DNA of 64,000 nt from NCBI GenBank assembly GCA_035771165.1, contig JAWNZC010000254.1, positions 1,236,001-1,300,000 on the forward strand, read 5' to 3'. Below, in pieces: positions 33,242 through 47,000 of this stretch (positions are counted from its first letter, which is position 1; every line of letters starts with the position of its first letter). Both the position numbers and the translations under genes were made by a program. Source of the DNA: Paragorgia papillata (Eukaryota; Cnidaria; Anthozoa; Scleralcyonacea; Coralliidae). The notes below the pieces were generated by a model that searched no databases, was not told where the DNA came from, and was given only the letters and a program-made list of their open reading frames with translations.

Positions 33242-36200
33242 GATTTGGTATTTGGGCTATAGATTTAGTTAGGGTTCGAATTGGAGAATAGGACAACTAC
33301 CATTGGATAGAGCTCGACGCGCGCTTTCGAATGATATGTTACACGACCCATATCGGAGTACTTTTAAAATTTTACTATTTTCGGTTGCGGTTAACCTAGG
33401 GTTAGAGTTAGGGTTAGACTAGGGTTAGGGTTAGATTTGGTATTTGGGCTATAGATTTAGTTAGGGTACGAATTGGAGAATAGGACAACTACCATTGGAT
33501 AGAGCTCGACGCGCGCTTTCGAATGATATGTTACACGACCCATATCGGAGTACTTTTAAAATTTTACTATTTTCGGTTGGGGTTAACCTAGGGTTAGAGT
33601 TAGGGTCAGACTAGGGTTAGGGTTAGATTTGGTATTTGGGCTATAGATTTAGTTAGGGTTCGAATTGGAGAATAGGACAACTACCATTGGATAGAGCTCG
33701 ACGCGCGCTTTCGAATGATATGTTACACGACCCATATCGGAGTACTTTTAAAATTTTACTATTTTCGGTTGCGGTTAACCTAGGGTTAGAGTTAGGGTTA
33801 GACTAGGGTTAGGGTTAGATTTGGTATTTGGGCTATAGATTTAGTTAGGGTTCGAATTGGAGAATAGGACAACTACCATTCGATAGAGCTCGACGCGCGC
33901 TTTCGAATGATATGTTACACGACCCATATCGGAGTACTTTTAAAATTTTACTATTTTCGGTTGCGGTTAACCTAGGGTTAGAGTTAGGGTTAGACTAGGG
34001 TTAGGGTTAGATTTGGTATTTGGGCTATAGATTTAGTTAGGGTTCGAATTGGAGAATAGGACAACTACCATTGGATAGAGCTCGACGCGCGCTTTCGAAT
34101 GATATGTTACACGACCCATATCGGAGTACTTTTAAAATTTTACTATTTTCGGTTGCGGTTAACCTAGGGTTTAGAGTTAGGGTTAGACTAGGGTTAGGGT
34201 TTAGATTTGGTATTTGGGCTATAGATTTAGTTAGGGTTCGAATTGGAGAATAGGACAACTACCATTGGATAGAGCTCGACGCGCGCTTTCGAATGATATG
34301 TTACACGACCCATATCGGAGTACTTTTAAAATTTTACTATTTTCGGTTGCGGTTAACCTAGGGTTAGAGTTAGGGTCAGACTAGGGTTAGGGTTAGATTT
34401 GGTATTTGGGCTATAGATTTAGTTAGGGTTCGAATTGGAGAATAGGACAACTACCATTGGATAGAGCTCGACGCGCGCTTTCGAATGATATGTTACACGA
34501 CCCATATCGGAGTACTTTTAAAATTTTACTATTTTCGGTTGGGGTTAACCTAGGGTTAGAGTTAGGGTTAGACTAGGGTTAGGGTTAGATTTGGTATTTG
34601 GGCTATAGATTTAGTTAGGGTTCGAATTGGAGAATAGGACAACTACCATTGGATAGAGCTCGACGCGCGCTTTCGAATGATATGTTACACGACCCATATC
34701 GGAGTACTTTTAAAATTTTACTATTTTCGGTTGCGGTTAACCTAGGGTTAGAGTTAGGGTTAGACTAGGGTTAGGGTTAGATTTGGTATTTGGGCTATAG
34801 ATTTAGTTAGGGTTCGAATTGGAGAATAGGACAACTACCATTGGATAGAGCTCGACGCGCGCTTTCGAATGATATGTTACACGACCCATATCGGAGTACT
34901 TTTAAAATTTTACTATTTTCGGTTGGGGTTAACCTAGGGTTAGAGTTAGGGTCAGACTAGGGTTAGGGTTAGATTTGGTATTTGGGCTATAGATTTAGTT
35001 AGGGTTCGAATTGGAGAATAGGACAACCACCATTGGATAGAGCTCGACGCGCGCTTTCGAATGATATGTTACACGACCCATATCGGAAGTACTTTTAAAA
35101 TTTTACTATTTTCGGTTGCGGTTAACCTAGGGTTAGAGTTAGGGTTAGACTAGGGTTAGGGTTAGATTTGGTATTTGGGCTATAGATTTAGTTAGGGTTC
35201 GAATTGGAGAATAGGACAACTACCATTGGATAGAGCTCGACGCGCGCTTTCGAATGATATGTTACACGACCCATATCGGAGTACTTTTAAAATTTTACTA
35301 TTTTCGGTTGGGGTTAACCTAGGGTTAGAGTTAGGGTTAGACTAGGGTTAGGGTTAGATTTGGTATTTGGGCTATAGATTTAGTTAGGGTTCGAATTGGA
35401 GAATAGGACAACTACCATTGGAATAGAGCTCGACGCGCGCTTTCGAATGATATGTTACACGACCCATATCGGAGTAGTACTTTTAAAATTTTACTATTTT
35501 CGGTTGCGGTTAACCTAGGGTTAGAGTTAGGGTTAGACTAGGGTTAGGGTTAGATTTGGTATTTGGGCTATAGATTTAGTTAGGGTTCGAATTGGAGAAT
35601 AGGACAACTACCATTGGATAGAGCTCGACGCGCGCTTTCGAATGATATGTTACACGACCCATATCGGAGTACTTTTAAAATTTTACTATTTTCGGTTGGG
35701 GTTAACCTAGGGTTAGAGTTAGGGTTAGACTAGGGTTAGGGTTAGATTTGGTATTTGGGCTATAGATTTAGTTAGGGTTCGAATGGAGAATAGGACAACT
35801 ACCATTGGATAGAGCTCGACGCGCGCTTTCGAATGATATGTTACACGACCCATATCGGAGTACTTTTAAAATTTTACTATTTTCGGTTGCGGTTAACCTA
35901 GGGTTAGAGTTAGGGTTAGACTAGGGTTAGGGTTAGATTTGGTATTTGGGCTATAGATTTAGTTAGGGTTCGAATTGGAGAATAGGACAACTACCATTGG
36001 ATAGAGCTCGACGCGCGCTTTCGAATGATATGTTACACGACCCATATCGGAGTACTTTTAAAATTTTACTATTTTCGGTTGGGGTTAACCTAGGGTTAGA
36101 GTTAGGGTCAGACTAGGGTTAGGGTTAGATTTGGTATTTGGGCTATAGATTTAGTTAGGGTTCGAATTGGAGAATAGGACAACTACCATTGGATAGAGCT

Positions 36201-39200
36201 CGACGCGCGCTTTCGAATGATATGTTACACGACCCATATCGGAGTACTTTTAAAATTTTACTATTTTCGGTTGCGGTTAACCTAGGGTTAAGAGTTAGGG
36301 TTAGACTAGGGTTAGGGTTAGATTTGGTATTTGGGCTATAGATTTAGTTAGGGTTCGAATTGGAGAATAGGACAACTACCATTCGATAGAGCTCGACGCG
36401 CGCTTTCGAATGATATGTTTACACGACCCATATCGGAGTACTTTTAAAATTTTACTATTTTCGGTTGCGGTTAACCTAGGGTTAGAGTTAGGGTTTAGAC
36501 TAGGGTTAGGGTTAGATTTGGTATTTGGGCTATAGATTTAGTTAGGGTTCGAATTGGAGAATAGGACAACTACCATTGGATAGAGCTCGACGCGCGCTTT
36601 CGAATGATATGTTACACGACCCATATCGGAGTACTTTTAAAATTTTACTATTTTCGGTTGCGGTTAACCTAGGGTTAGAGTTAGGGTTAGACTAGGGTTA
36701 GGGTTAGATTTGGTATTTGGGCTATAGATTTAGTTAGGGTTCGAATTGGAGAATAGGACAACTACCATTGGATAGAGCTCGACGCGCGCTTTCGAATGAT
36801 ATGTTACACGACCCATATCGGAGTACTTTTAAAATTTTACTATTTTCGGTTGGGGTTAACCTAGGGTTAGAGTTAGGGTCAGACTAGGGTTAGGGTTAGA
36901 TTTGGTATTTGGGCTATAGATTTAGTTAGGGTTCGAATTGGAGAATAGGACAACTACCATTGGATAGAGCTCGACGCGCGCTTTCGAATGATATGTTACA
37001 CGACCCATATCGGAGTACTTTTAAAATTTTACTATTTTCGGTTGCGGTTAACCTAGGGTTAGAGTTAGGGTTAGACTAGGGTTAGGGTTAGATTTGGTAT
37101 TTGGGCTATAGATTTAGTTAGGGTTCGAATTGGAGAATAGGACAACTACCATTGGATAGAGCTCGACGCGCGCTTTCGAATGATATGTTACACGACCCAT
37201 ATCGGAGTACTTTTAAAATTTTACTATTTTCGGTTGCGGTTAACCTAGGGTTAGAGTTAGGGTTAGACTAGGGTTAGGGTTAGATTTGGTATTTGGGCTA
37301 TAGATTTAGTTAGGGTTCGAATTGGAGAATAGGACAACTACCATTGGATAGAGCTCGACGCGCGCTTTCGAATGATATGTTACACGACCCATATCGGAGT
37401 ACTTTTAAAAATTTTACTATTTTCGGTTGCGGTTAACCTAGGGTTAGAGTTAGGGTTAGACTAGGGTTAGGGTTAGATTTGGTATTTGGGCTATAGATTT
37501 AGTTAGGGTTCGAATTGGAGAATAGGACAACTACCATTGGATAGAGCTCGACGCGCGCTTTCGAATGATATGTTACACGACCCATATCGGAGTACTTTTA
37601 AAATTTTACTATTTTCGGTTGGGGTTAACCTAGGGTTAGAGTTAGGGTTAGACTAGGGTTAGGGTTAGATTTGGTATTTGGGCTATAGATTTTAGTTAGG
37701 GTTCGAATTGGAGAATAGCACAACTACCATTGGATAGAGCTCGACGCGCGCTTTCGAATGATATGTTACACGACCCATATCGGAGTACTTTTAAAATTTT
37801 ACTATTTTCGGTTGGGGTTTAACCTAGGGTTAGAGTTAGGGTCAGACTAGGGTTAGGGTTAGATTTGGTATTTGGGCTATAGATTTAGTTAGGGTTCGAA
37901 TTGGAGAATAGGACAACTACCATTGGATAGAGCCTCGACGCGCGCTTTCGAATGATATGTTACACGACCCATATCGGAGTACTTTTAAAATTTTACTATT
38001 TTCGGTTGGGGTTAACCTAGGGTTAGAGTTAGGGTTAGACTAGGGTTAGGGTTAGATTTGGTATTTGGGCTATATATTTAGTTAGGGTTCGAATTGGAGA
38101 ATAGGACAACTACCATTGGATAGAGCTCGACGCGCGCTTTCGAATGATATGTTACACGACCCATATCGGAGTACTTTTAAAATTTTACTATTTTCGGTTG
38201 CGGTTAACCTAGGGTTAGAGTTAGGGTTAGACTAGGGTTAGGGTTAGATTTGGTATTTGGGCTATAGATTTAGTTAGGGTTCGAATTGGAGAATAGGACA
38301 ACTACCATTGGATAGAGCTCGACGCGCGCTTTCGAATGATATGTTACACGACCCATATCGGAGTACTTTTAAAATTTTACTATTTTCGGTTGCGGTTAAC
38401 CTAGGGTTAGAGTTAGGGTTAGACTAGGGTTAGGGTTAGATTTGGTATTTGGGCTATAGATTTAGTTAGGGTTCGAATTGGAGAATAGGACAACTACCAT
38501 TGGATAGAGCTCGACGCGCGCTTTCGAATGATATGTTACACGACCCATATCGGAGTACTTTTAAAATTTTACTATTTTCGGTTGCGGTTAACCTAGGGTT
38601 AGAGTTAGGGTCAGACTAGGGTTAGGGTTAGATTTGGTATTTGGGCTATAGATTTAGTTAGGGTTCGAATTGGAGAATAGGACAACTACCATTGGATAGA
38701 GCTCGACGCGCGCTTTCGAATGATATGTTACACGACCCATATCGGAGTACTTTTAAAATTTTACTATTTTCGGTTGCGGTTAACCTAGGGTTAGAGTTAG
38801 GGTTAGACTAGGGTTAGGGTTAGATTTGGTATTTGGGCTATAGATTTAGTTAGGGTTCGAATTGGAGAATAGGACAACTACCATTGGATAGAGCTCGACG
38901 CGCGCTTTCGAATGATATGTTACACGACCCATATCGGAGTACTTTTAAAATTTTACTATTTTCGGTTGGGGTTAACCTAGGGTTTAGAGTTAGGGTCAGA
39001 CTAGGGTTAGGGTTAGATTTGGTATTTGGGCTATAGATTTAGTTAGGGTTCGAATTGGAGAATAGGACAACTACCATTGGATAGAGCTCGACGCGCGCTT
39101 TCGAATGATATGTTACACGACCCATATCGGAGTACTTTTAAAATTTTACTATTTTCGGTTGGGGTTAACCTAGGGTTAGAGTTAGGGTCAGACTAGGGTT

Positions 39201-41325
39201 AGGGTTAGATTAGGTATTTGGGCTATAGATTTAGTTAGGGTTCGAATTGGAGAATAGGACAACTACCATTGGATAGAGCTCGACGCGCGCTTTCGAATGA
39301 TATGTTACACGACCCATATCGGAGTACTTTTAAAATTTTACTATTTTCGGTTGCGGTTAACCTAGGGTTAGAGTTAGGGTTAGACTAGGGTTAGGGTTAG
39401 ATTTGGTATTTGGGCTATAGAATTTAGTTAGGGTTCGAATTGGAGAATAGGACAACTACCATTCGATAGAGCTCGACGCGCGCTTTCGAATGATATGTTA
39501 CACGACCCATATCGGAGTACTTTTAAAATTTTACTATTTTCGGTTGCGGTTAACCTAGGGTTAGAGTTAGGGTTAGACTAGGGTTAGGGTTAGATTTGGT
39601 ATTTGGGCTATAGATTTAGTTAGGGTTCGAATTGGAGAATAGGACAACTACCATTGGATAGAGCTCGACGCGCGCTTTCGAATGATATGTTACAACGACC
39701 CATATCGGAGTACTTTTAAAATTTTAACTATTTTCGGTTGCGGTTAACCTAGGGTTAGAGTTAGGGTTAGACTAGGGTTAGGGTTAGATTTGGTATTTGG
39801 GCTATAGATTTAGTTAGGGTTCGAATTGGAGAATAGGACAACTACCATTGGATAGAGCTCGACGCGCGCTTTCGAATGATATGTTACACGACCCATATCG
39901 GAGTACTTTTAAAATTTTACTATTTTCGGTTGCGGTTTAACCTAGGGTTAGAGTTAGGGTTAGACTAGGGTTAGGGTTAGATTTGGTATTTGGGCTATAG
40001 ATTTAGTTAGGGTTCGAATTGGAGAATAGGACAACTACCATTGGATAGAGCTCGACGCGCGCTTTCGAATGATATGTTACACGACCCATATCGGAGTACT
40101 TTTAAAATTTTACTATTTTCGGTTGGGGTTAACCTAGGGTTAGAGTTAGGGTTAGACTAGGGTTAGGGTTAGATTTGGTATTTGGGCTATAGATTTAGTT
40201 AGGGTTCGAATTGGAGAATAGGACAACTACCATTGGATAGAGCTCGACGCGCGCTTTCGAATGATATGTTACACGACCCATATCGGAGTACTTTTAAAAT
40301 TTTACTATTTTCGGTTGCGGTTAACCTAGGGTTAGAGTTAGGGTTAGACTAGGGTTAGGGTTAGATTTGGTATTTGGGCTATAGATTTAGTTAGGGTTCG
40401 AATTGGAGAATAGGACAACTACCATTGGATAGAGCTCGACGCGCGCTTTCGAATGATATGTTACACGACCCATATCGGAGTACTTTTAAAATTTTTACTA
40501 TTTTCGGTTGCGGTTAACCTAGGGTTAGAGTTAGGGTTAGACTAGGGTTAGGGTTAGATTTGGTATTTGGGCTATAGATTTAGCTAGGGTTCGAATTGGA
40601 GAATAGGACAACTACCATTCGATAGAGCTCGACGCGCGCTTTTCGAATGATATGTTACACGACCCATATCGGAGTACTTTTAAAATTTTACTATTTTCGG
40701 TTGCGGTTAACCTAGGGTTAGAGTTAGGGTTAGACTAGGGTTAGGGTTAGATTTGGTATTTGGGCTATAGATTTAGTTAGGGTTCGAATTGGAGAATAGG
40801 ACAACTACCATTGGATAGAGCTCGACGCGCGCTTTCGAATGATATGTTACACGACCCATATCGGAGTACTTTTAAAATTTTACTATTTTCGGTTGCGGTT
40901 AACCTAGGGTTAGAGTTAGGGTCAGACTAGGGTTAGGGTTAGATTTGGTATTTGGGCTATAGATTTAGTTAGGGTTCGAATTGGAGAATAGGACAACTAC
41001 CATTGGATAGAGCTCGACGCGCGCTTTCGAATGATATGTTACACGACCCATATCGGAGTACTTTTAAAATTTTACTATTTTCGGTTGCGGTTAACCTAGG
41101 GTTAGAGTTAGGGTTAGACTAGGGTTAGGGTTAGATTTGGTATTTGGGCTATAGATTTAGTTAGGGTTCGAATTGGAGAATAGGACAACTACCATTGGAT
41201 AGAGCTCGACGCGCGCTTTCGAATGATATGTTACACGACCCATATCGGAGTACTTTTAAAATTTTACTATTTTCGGTTGGGGTTAACCTAGGGTTAGAGT
41301 TAGGGTCAGACTAGGGTTAGGGTTA

Positions 41326-41517
41326 GATTTGGTATTTGGGCTATAGATTTAGTTAGGGTTCGAATTGGAGAATAGGACAACCACCATTGGATAGAGCTCG
41401 ACGCGCGCTTTCGAATGATATGTTACACGACCCATATCGGAGTACTTTTAAAATTTTACTATTTTCGGTTGCGGTTAACCTAGGGTTAGAGTTAGGGTTA
41501 GACTAGGGTTAGGGTTA
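41326..41517 (+). repeat. CAACCACC subfamily unit (representative)
   Basis: CAACCACC replaces CAACTACC. Further copies lie at about 35025, 44082, 44851, 47930, 54839, 57546 and 59291, with a related CAACCAACATT form at about 63564. In seven of the nine the preceding unit is of the TTGGGG/GGGTCAGAC type, and in five the following unit carries ATTCGATAG. The three units therefore tend to move as a group. Confidence 0.75.
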
Positions 41518-43254
41518 GATTTGGTATTTGGGCTATAGATTTAGTTAGGGTTCGAATTGGAGAATAGGACAAACTACCATTCGATAGAGCTCGACGCGCG
41601 CTTTCGAATGATATGTTACACGACCCATATCGGAGTACTTTTAAAATTTTACTATTTTTCGGTTGGGGTTAACCTAGGGTTAGAGTTAGGGTTAGACTAG
41701 GGTTAGGGTTAGATTTGGTATTTGGGCTATAGATTTAGTTAGGGTTCGAATTGGAGAATAGGACAACTACCATTGGATAGAGCTCGACGCGCGCTTTCGA
41801 TTGATATGTTACACGACCCATATCGGAGTACTTTTAAAATTTTACTATTTTCGGTTGGGGTTAACCTAGGGTTAGAGTTAGGGTTAGACTAGGGTTAGGG
41901 TTAGATTTGGTATTTGGGCTATAGATTTAGTTAGGGTTCGAATTGGAGAATAGGACAACTACCATTGGATAGAGCTCGACGCGCGCTTTCGAATGATATG
42001 TTACACGACCCATATCGGAGTACTTTTAAAATTTTACTATTTTCGGTTGCGGTTAACCTAGGGTTAGAGTTAGGGTTAGACTAGGGTTAGGGTTAGATTT
42101 TGGTATTTGGGCTATAGATTTAGTTAGGGTTCGAATTGGAGAATAGGACAACTACCATTGGATAGAGCTCGACGCGCGCTTTCGAATGATATGTTACACG
42201 ACCCATATCGGAGTACTTTTAAAATTTTACTATTTTCGGTTGCGGTTAACCTAGGGTTAGAGTTAGGGTCAGACTAGGGTTAGGGTTAGATTTGGTAATT
42301 TGGGCTATAGATTTAGTTAGGGTTCGAATTGGAGAAATAGGACAACTACCATTGGATAGAGCTCGACGCGCGCTTTCGAATGATATGTTACACGACCCAT
42401 ATCGGAGTACTTTTAAAATTTTACTATTTTCGGTTGGGGTTAACCTAGGGTTAGAGTTAGGGTTAGACTAGGGTTAGGGTTAGATTTGGTATTTGGGCTA
42501 TAGATTTAGTTAGGGTTCGAATTGGAGAATAGGACAACTACCATTGGATAGAGCTCGACGCGCGCTTTCGAATGATATGTTACACGACCCATATCGGAGT
42601 ACTTTTAAAAATTTTACTATTTTCGGTTGCGGTTAACCTAGGGTTAGAGTTAGGGTTAGACTAGGGTTAGGGTTAGATTTGGTATTTGGGCTATAGATTT
42701 AGTTAGGGTTCGAATTGGAGAATAGGACAACTACCATTGGATAGAGCTCGACGCGCGCTTTCGAATGATATGTTACACGACCCATATCGGAGTACTTTTA
42801 AAATTTTACTATTTTCGGTTGGGGTTAACCTAGGGTTAGAGTTAGGGTCAGACTAGGGTTAGGGTTAGATTTGGTATTTGGGCTATAGATTTAGTTAGGG
42901 TTCGAATTGGAGAATAGGACAACTACCATTGGATAGAGCTCGACGCGCGCTTTCGAATGATATGTTACACGACCCATATCGGAGTACTTTTAAAATTTTA
43001 CTATTTTCGGTTGCGGTTAACCTAGGGTTAGAGTTAGGGTTAGACTAGGGTTAGGGTTAGATTTGGTATTTGGGCTATAGATTTAGTTAGGGTTCGAATT
43101 GGAGAATAGGACAACTACCATTGGATAGAGCTCGACGCGCGCTTTCGAATGATATGTTACACGACCCATATCGGAGTACTTTTAAAATTTTACTATTTTC
43201 GGTTGCGCGGTTAACCTAGGGTTAGAGTTAGGGTTAGACTAGGGTTAGGGTTAG

Positions 43255-44027
43255 ATTTGGTATTTGGGCTATAGATTTAGTTAGGGTACGAATTGGAGAA
43301 TAGGAACAACTACCATTGGATAGAGCTCGACGCGCGCTTTCGAATGATATGTTACACGACCCATATCGGAGTACTTTTAAAATTTTACTATTTTCGGTTT
43401 GGGGTTAACCTAGGGTTAGAGTTAGGGTCAGACTAGGGTTAGGGTTAGATTTGGTATTTGGGCTATAGATTTAGTTAGGGTTCGAATTGGAGAATAGGAC
43501 AACTACCATTGGATAGAGCTCGACGCGCGCTTTCGAATGATATGTTACACGACCCATATCGGAGTACTTTTAAAATTTTCTATTTTCGGTTGCAGTTAAC
43601 CTAGGGTTAGAGTTAGGGTTAGACTAGGGATAGGGTTAGATTTGGTATTTGGGCTATAGATTTAGTTAGGGTTCGAATTGGAGAATAGGACAACTACCAT
43701 TGGATAGAGCTCGACGCGCGCTTTCGAATGATATGTTACACGACCCATATCGGAGTACTTTTAAAATTTTACTATTTTCGGTTGCAGTTAACCTAGGGTT
43801 AGAGTTAGGGTTAGAGTTAGGGTTAGACTAGGGTTAGATTTGGTATTTGGGCTATAGATTTAGTTAGGGTTCGAATTGGAGAATAGGACAACTACCATTG
43901 GATAGAGCTCGACGCGCGCTTTCGAATGATATGTTACACGACCCATATCGGAGTACTTTTAAAATTTTCTATTTTCGGTTGCAGTTAACCTAGGGTTAGA
44001 GTTAGGGTTAGACTAGGGTTAGGGTTA
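43255..44027 (+). repeat. Local cluster of private variants around a second 198-bp unit
   Basis: Units in this stretch carry GTTAGGGTACG (43287), TTTTCTATT for TTTTACTATT (about 43575 and 43970) and TTGCAGTTAAC in three successive copies (about 43590, 43782 and 43980). The unit at 43639-43836 has the 198-bp linker rearrangement also seen at 33044. Neighbouring copies share these changes, indicating very local amplification or conversion. GTTAGGGTACG also occurs at 33467, close to the other 198-bp unit. Confidence 0.8.
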
Positions 44028-47000
44028 GATTTGGGTATTTGGGCTATAGATTTAGTTAGGGTTCGAATTGGAGAATAGGACAACCACCATTGGATAGAGC
44101 TCGACGCGCGCTTTCGAATGATATGTTACACGACCCATATCGGAGTACTTTTAAAATTTTACTATTTTCGGTTGCGGTTAACCTAGGGTTAGAGTTAGGG
44201 TTAGACTAGGGTTAGGGTTAGATTTGGTATTTGGGCTATAGATTTAGTTAGGGTTCGAATTGGAGAATAGGACAACTACCATTGGATAGAGCTCGACGCG
44301 CGCTTTCGAATGATATGTTACACGACCCATATCGGAGTACTTTTAAAATTTTACTATTTTCGGTTGCGGTTAACCTAGGGTTAGAGTTAGGGTTAGACTA
44401 GGGTTAGGGTTAGATTTGGTATTTGGGCTATAGATTTAGTTAGGGTTCGAATTGGAGAATAGGACAACTACCATTGGATAGAGCTCGACGCGCGCTTTCG
44501 AATGATATGTTACACGACCCATATCGGAGTACTTTTAAAATTTTACTATTTTCGGTTGCGGTTTAACCTAGGGTTAGAGTTAGGGTTAGACTAGGGTTAG
44601 GGTTAGATTTGGTATTTGGGCTATAGATTTAGTTAGGGTTCGAATTGGAGAATAGGACAACTACCATTGGATAGAGCTCGACGCGCGCTTTCGAATGATA
44701 TGTTACACGACCCATATCGGAGTACTTTTAAAATTTTACTATTTTCGGTTGGGGTTAACCTAGGGTTAGAGTTAGGGTTAGACTAGGGTTAGGGTTAGAT
44801 TTGGTATTTGGGCTATAGATTTAGTTAGGGTTCGAATTGGAGAATAGGACAACCACCATTGGATAGAGCTCGACGCGCGCTTTCGAATGATATGTTACAC
44901 GACCCATATCGGAGTACTTTTAAAATTTTACTATTTTCGGTTGCGGTTAACCTAGGGTTAGAGTTAGGGTTAGACTAGGGTTAGGGTTAGATTTGGTATT
45001 TGGGCTATAGATTTAGTTAGGGTTCGAATTGGAGAATAGGACAACTACCATTGGATAGAGCTCGACGCGCGCTTTCGAATGATATGTTACACGACCCATA
45101 TCGGAGTACTTTTAAAATTTTACTATTTTCGGTTGCGGTTAACCTAGGGTTAGAGTTAGGGTTAGACTAGGGTTAGGGTTAGATTTGGTATTTGGGCTAT
45201 AGATTTAGTTAGGGTTCGAATTGGAGAATAGGACAACTACCATTGGATAGAGCTCGACGCGCGCTTTCGAATGATATGTTACACGACCCATATCGGAGTA
45301 CTTTTAAAATTTTACTATTTTCGGTTGGGGTTAACCTAGGGTTAGAGTTAGGGTCAGACTAGGGTTAGGGTTAGATTTGGTATTTGGGCTATAGATTTAG
45401 TTAGGGTTCGAATTGGAGAATAGGACAACTACCATTGGATAGAGCTCGACGCGCGCTTTCGAATGATATGTTACACGACCCATATCGGAGTACTTTTAAA
45501 ATTTTACTATTTTTCGGTTGCGGTTAACCTAGGGTTAGAGTTAGGGTTAGACTAGGGTTAGGGTTAGATTTGGTATTTGGGCTATAGATTTAGTTAGGGT
45601 TCGAATTGGAGAATAGGACAACTACCATTGGATAGAGCTCGACGCGCGCTTTCGAATGATATGTTACACGACCCATATCGGAGTACTTTTAAAATTTTAC
45701 TATTTTCGGTTGCGGTTAACCTAGGGTTAGAGTTAGGGTTAGACTAGGGTTAGGGTTAGATTTGGTATTTGGGCTATAGATTTAGTTAGGGTTCGAATTG
45801 GAGAATAGGACAACTACCATTGGATAGAGCTCGACGCGCGCTTTCGAATGATATGTTACACGACCCATATCGGAGTACTTTTAAAATTTTACTATTTTCG
45901 GTTGCGGTTAACCTAGGGTTAGAGTTAGGGTTAGACTAGGGTTAGGGTTAGATTTGGTATTTGGGCTATAGATTTAGTTAGGGTTCGAATTGGAGAATAG
46001 GACAACTACCATTGGATAGAGCTCGACGCGCGCTTTCGAATGATATGTTTACACGACCCATATCGGAGTACTTTTAAAATTTTACTATTTTCGGTTGCGG
46101 TTAACCTAGGGTTAGAGTTAGGGTTAGACTAGGGTTAGGGTTAGATTTGGTATTTGGGCTATAGATTTAGTTAGGGTTCGAATTGGAGAATAGGACAACT
46201 ACCATTGGATAGAGCTCGACGCGCGCTTTCGAATGATATGTTACACGACCCATATCGGAGTACTTTTAAAATTTTACTATTTTCGGTTGCGGTTAACCTA
46301 GGGTTAGAGTTAGGGTTAGACTAGGGTTAGGGTTAGCTTTGGTATTTGGGCTATAGATTTAGTTAGGGTTCGAATTGGAGAATAGGACAACTACCATTGG
46401 ATAGAGCTCGACGCGCGCTTTCGAATGATATGTTACACGACCCATATCGGAGTACTTTTAAAATTTTACTATTTTCGGTTGGGGTTAACCTAGGGTTAGA
46501 GTTAGGGTCAGACTAGGGTTAGGGTTAGATTTGGTATTTGGGCTATAGATTTAGTTAGGGTTCGAATTGGAGAATAGGACAACTACCATTGGATAGAGCT
46601 CGACGCGCGCTTTCGAATGATATGTTTACACGACCCATATCGGAGTACTACTTTTAAAATTTTACTATTTTCGGTTGCGGTTAACCTAGGGTTAGAGTTA
46701 GGGTTAGACTAGGGTTAGGGTTAGATTTGGTATTTGGGCTATAGATTTAGTTAGGGTTCGAATTGGAGAATAGGACAACTACCATTCGATAGAGCTCGAC
46801 GCGCGCTTTCGAATGATATGTTACACGACCCATATCGGAGTACTTTTAAAATTTTACTATTTTCGGTTGGGGTTAACCTAGGGTTAGAGTTAGGGTCAGA
46901 CTAGGGTTAGGGTTAGATTTGGTATTTGGGCTATAGATTTAGTTAGGGTTCGAATTGGAGAATAGGACAACTACCATTGGATAGAGCTCGACGCGCGCTT

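Noticed and set aside
34037..34258. Overlapping open frames of 73 codons on minus and 60 codons (34071-34253) on plus
   Set aside because: Both come from two one-base insertions (GGGTTTAGAG at about 34170 and GGGTTTAGATT at about 34200) that remove stops. The insertions may themselves be consensus errors.
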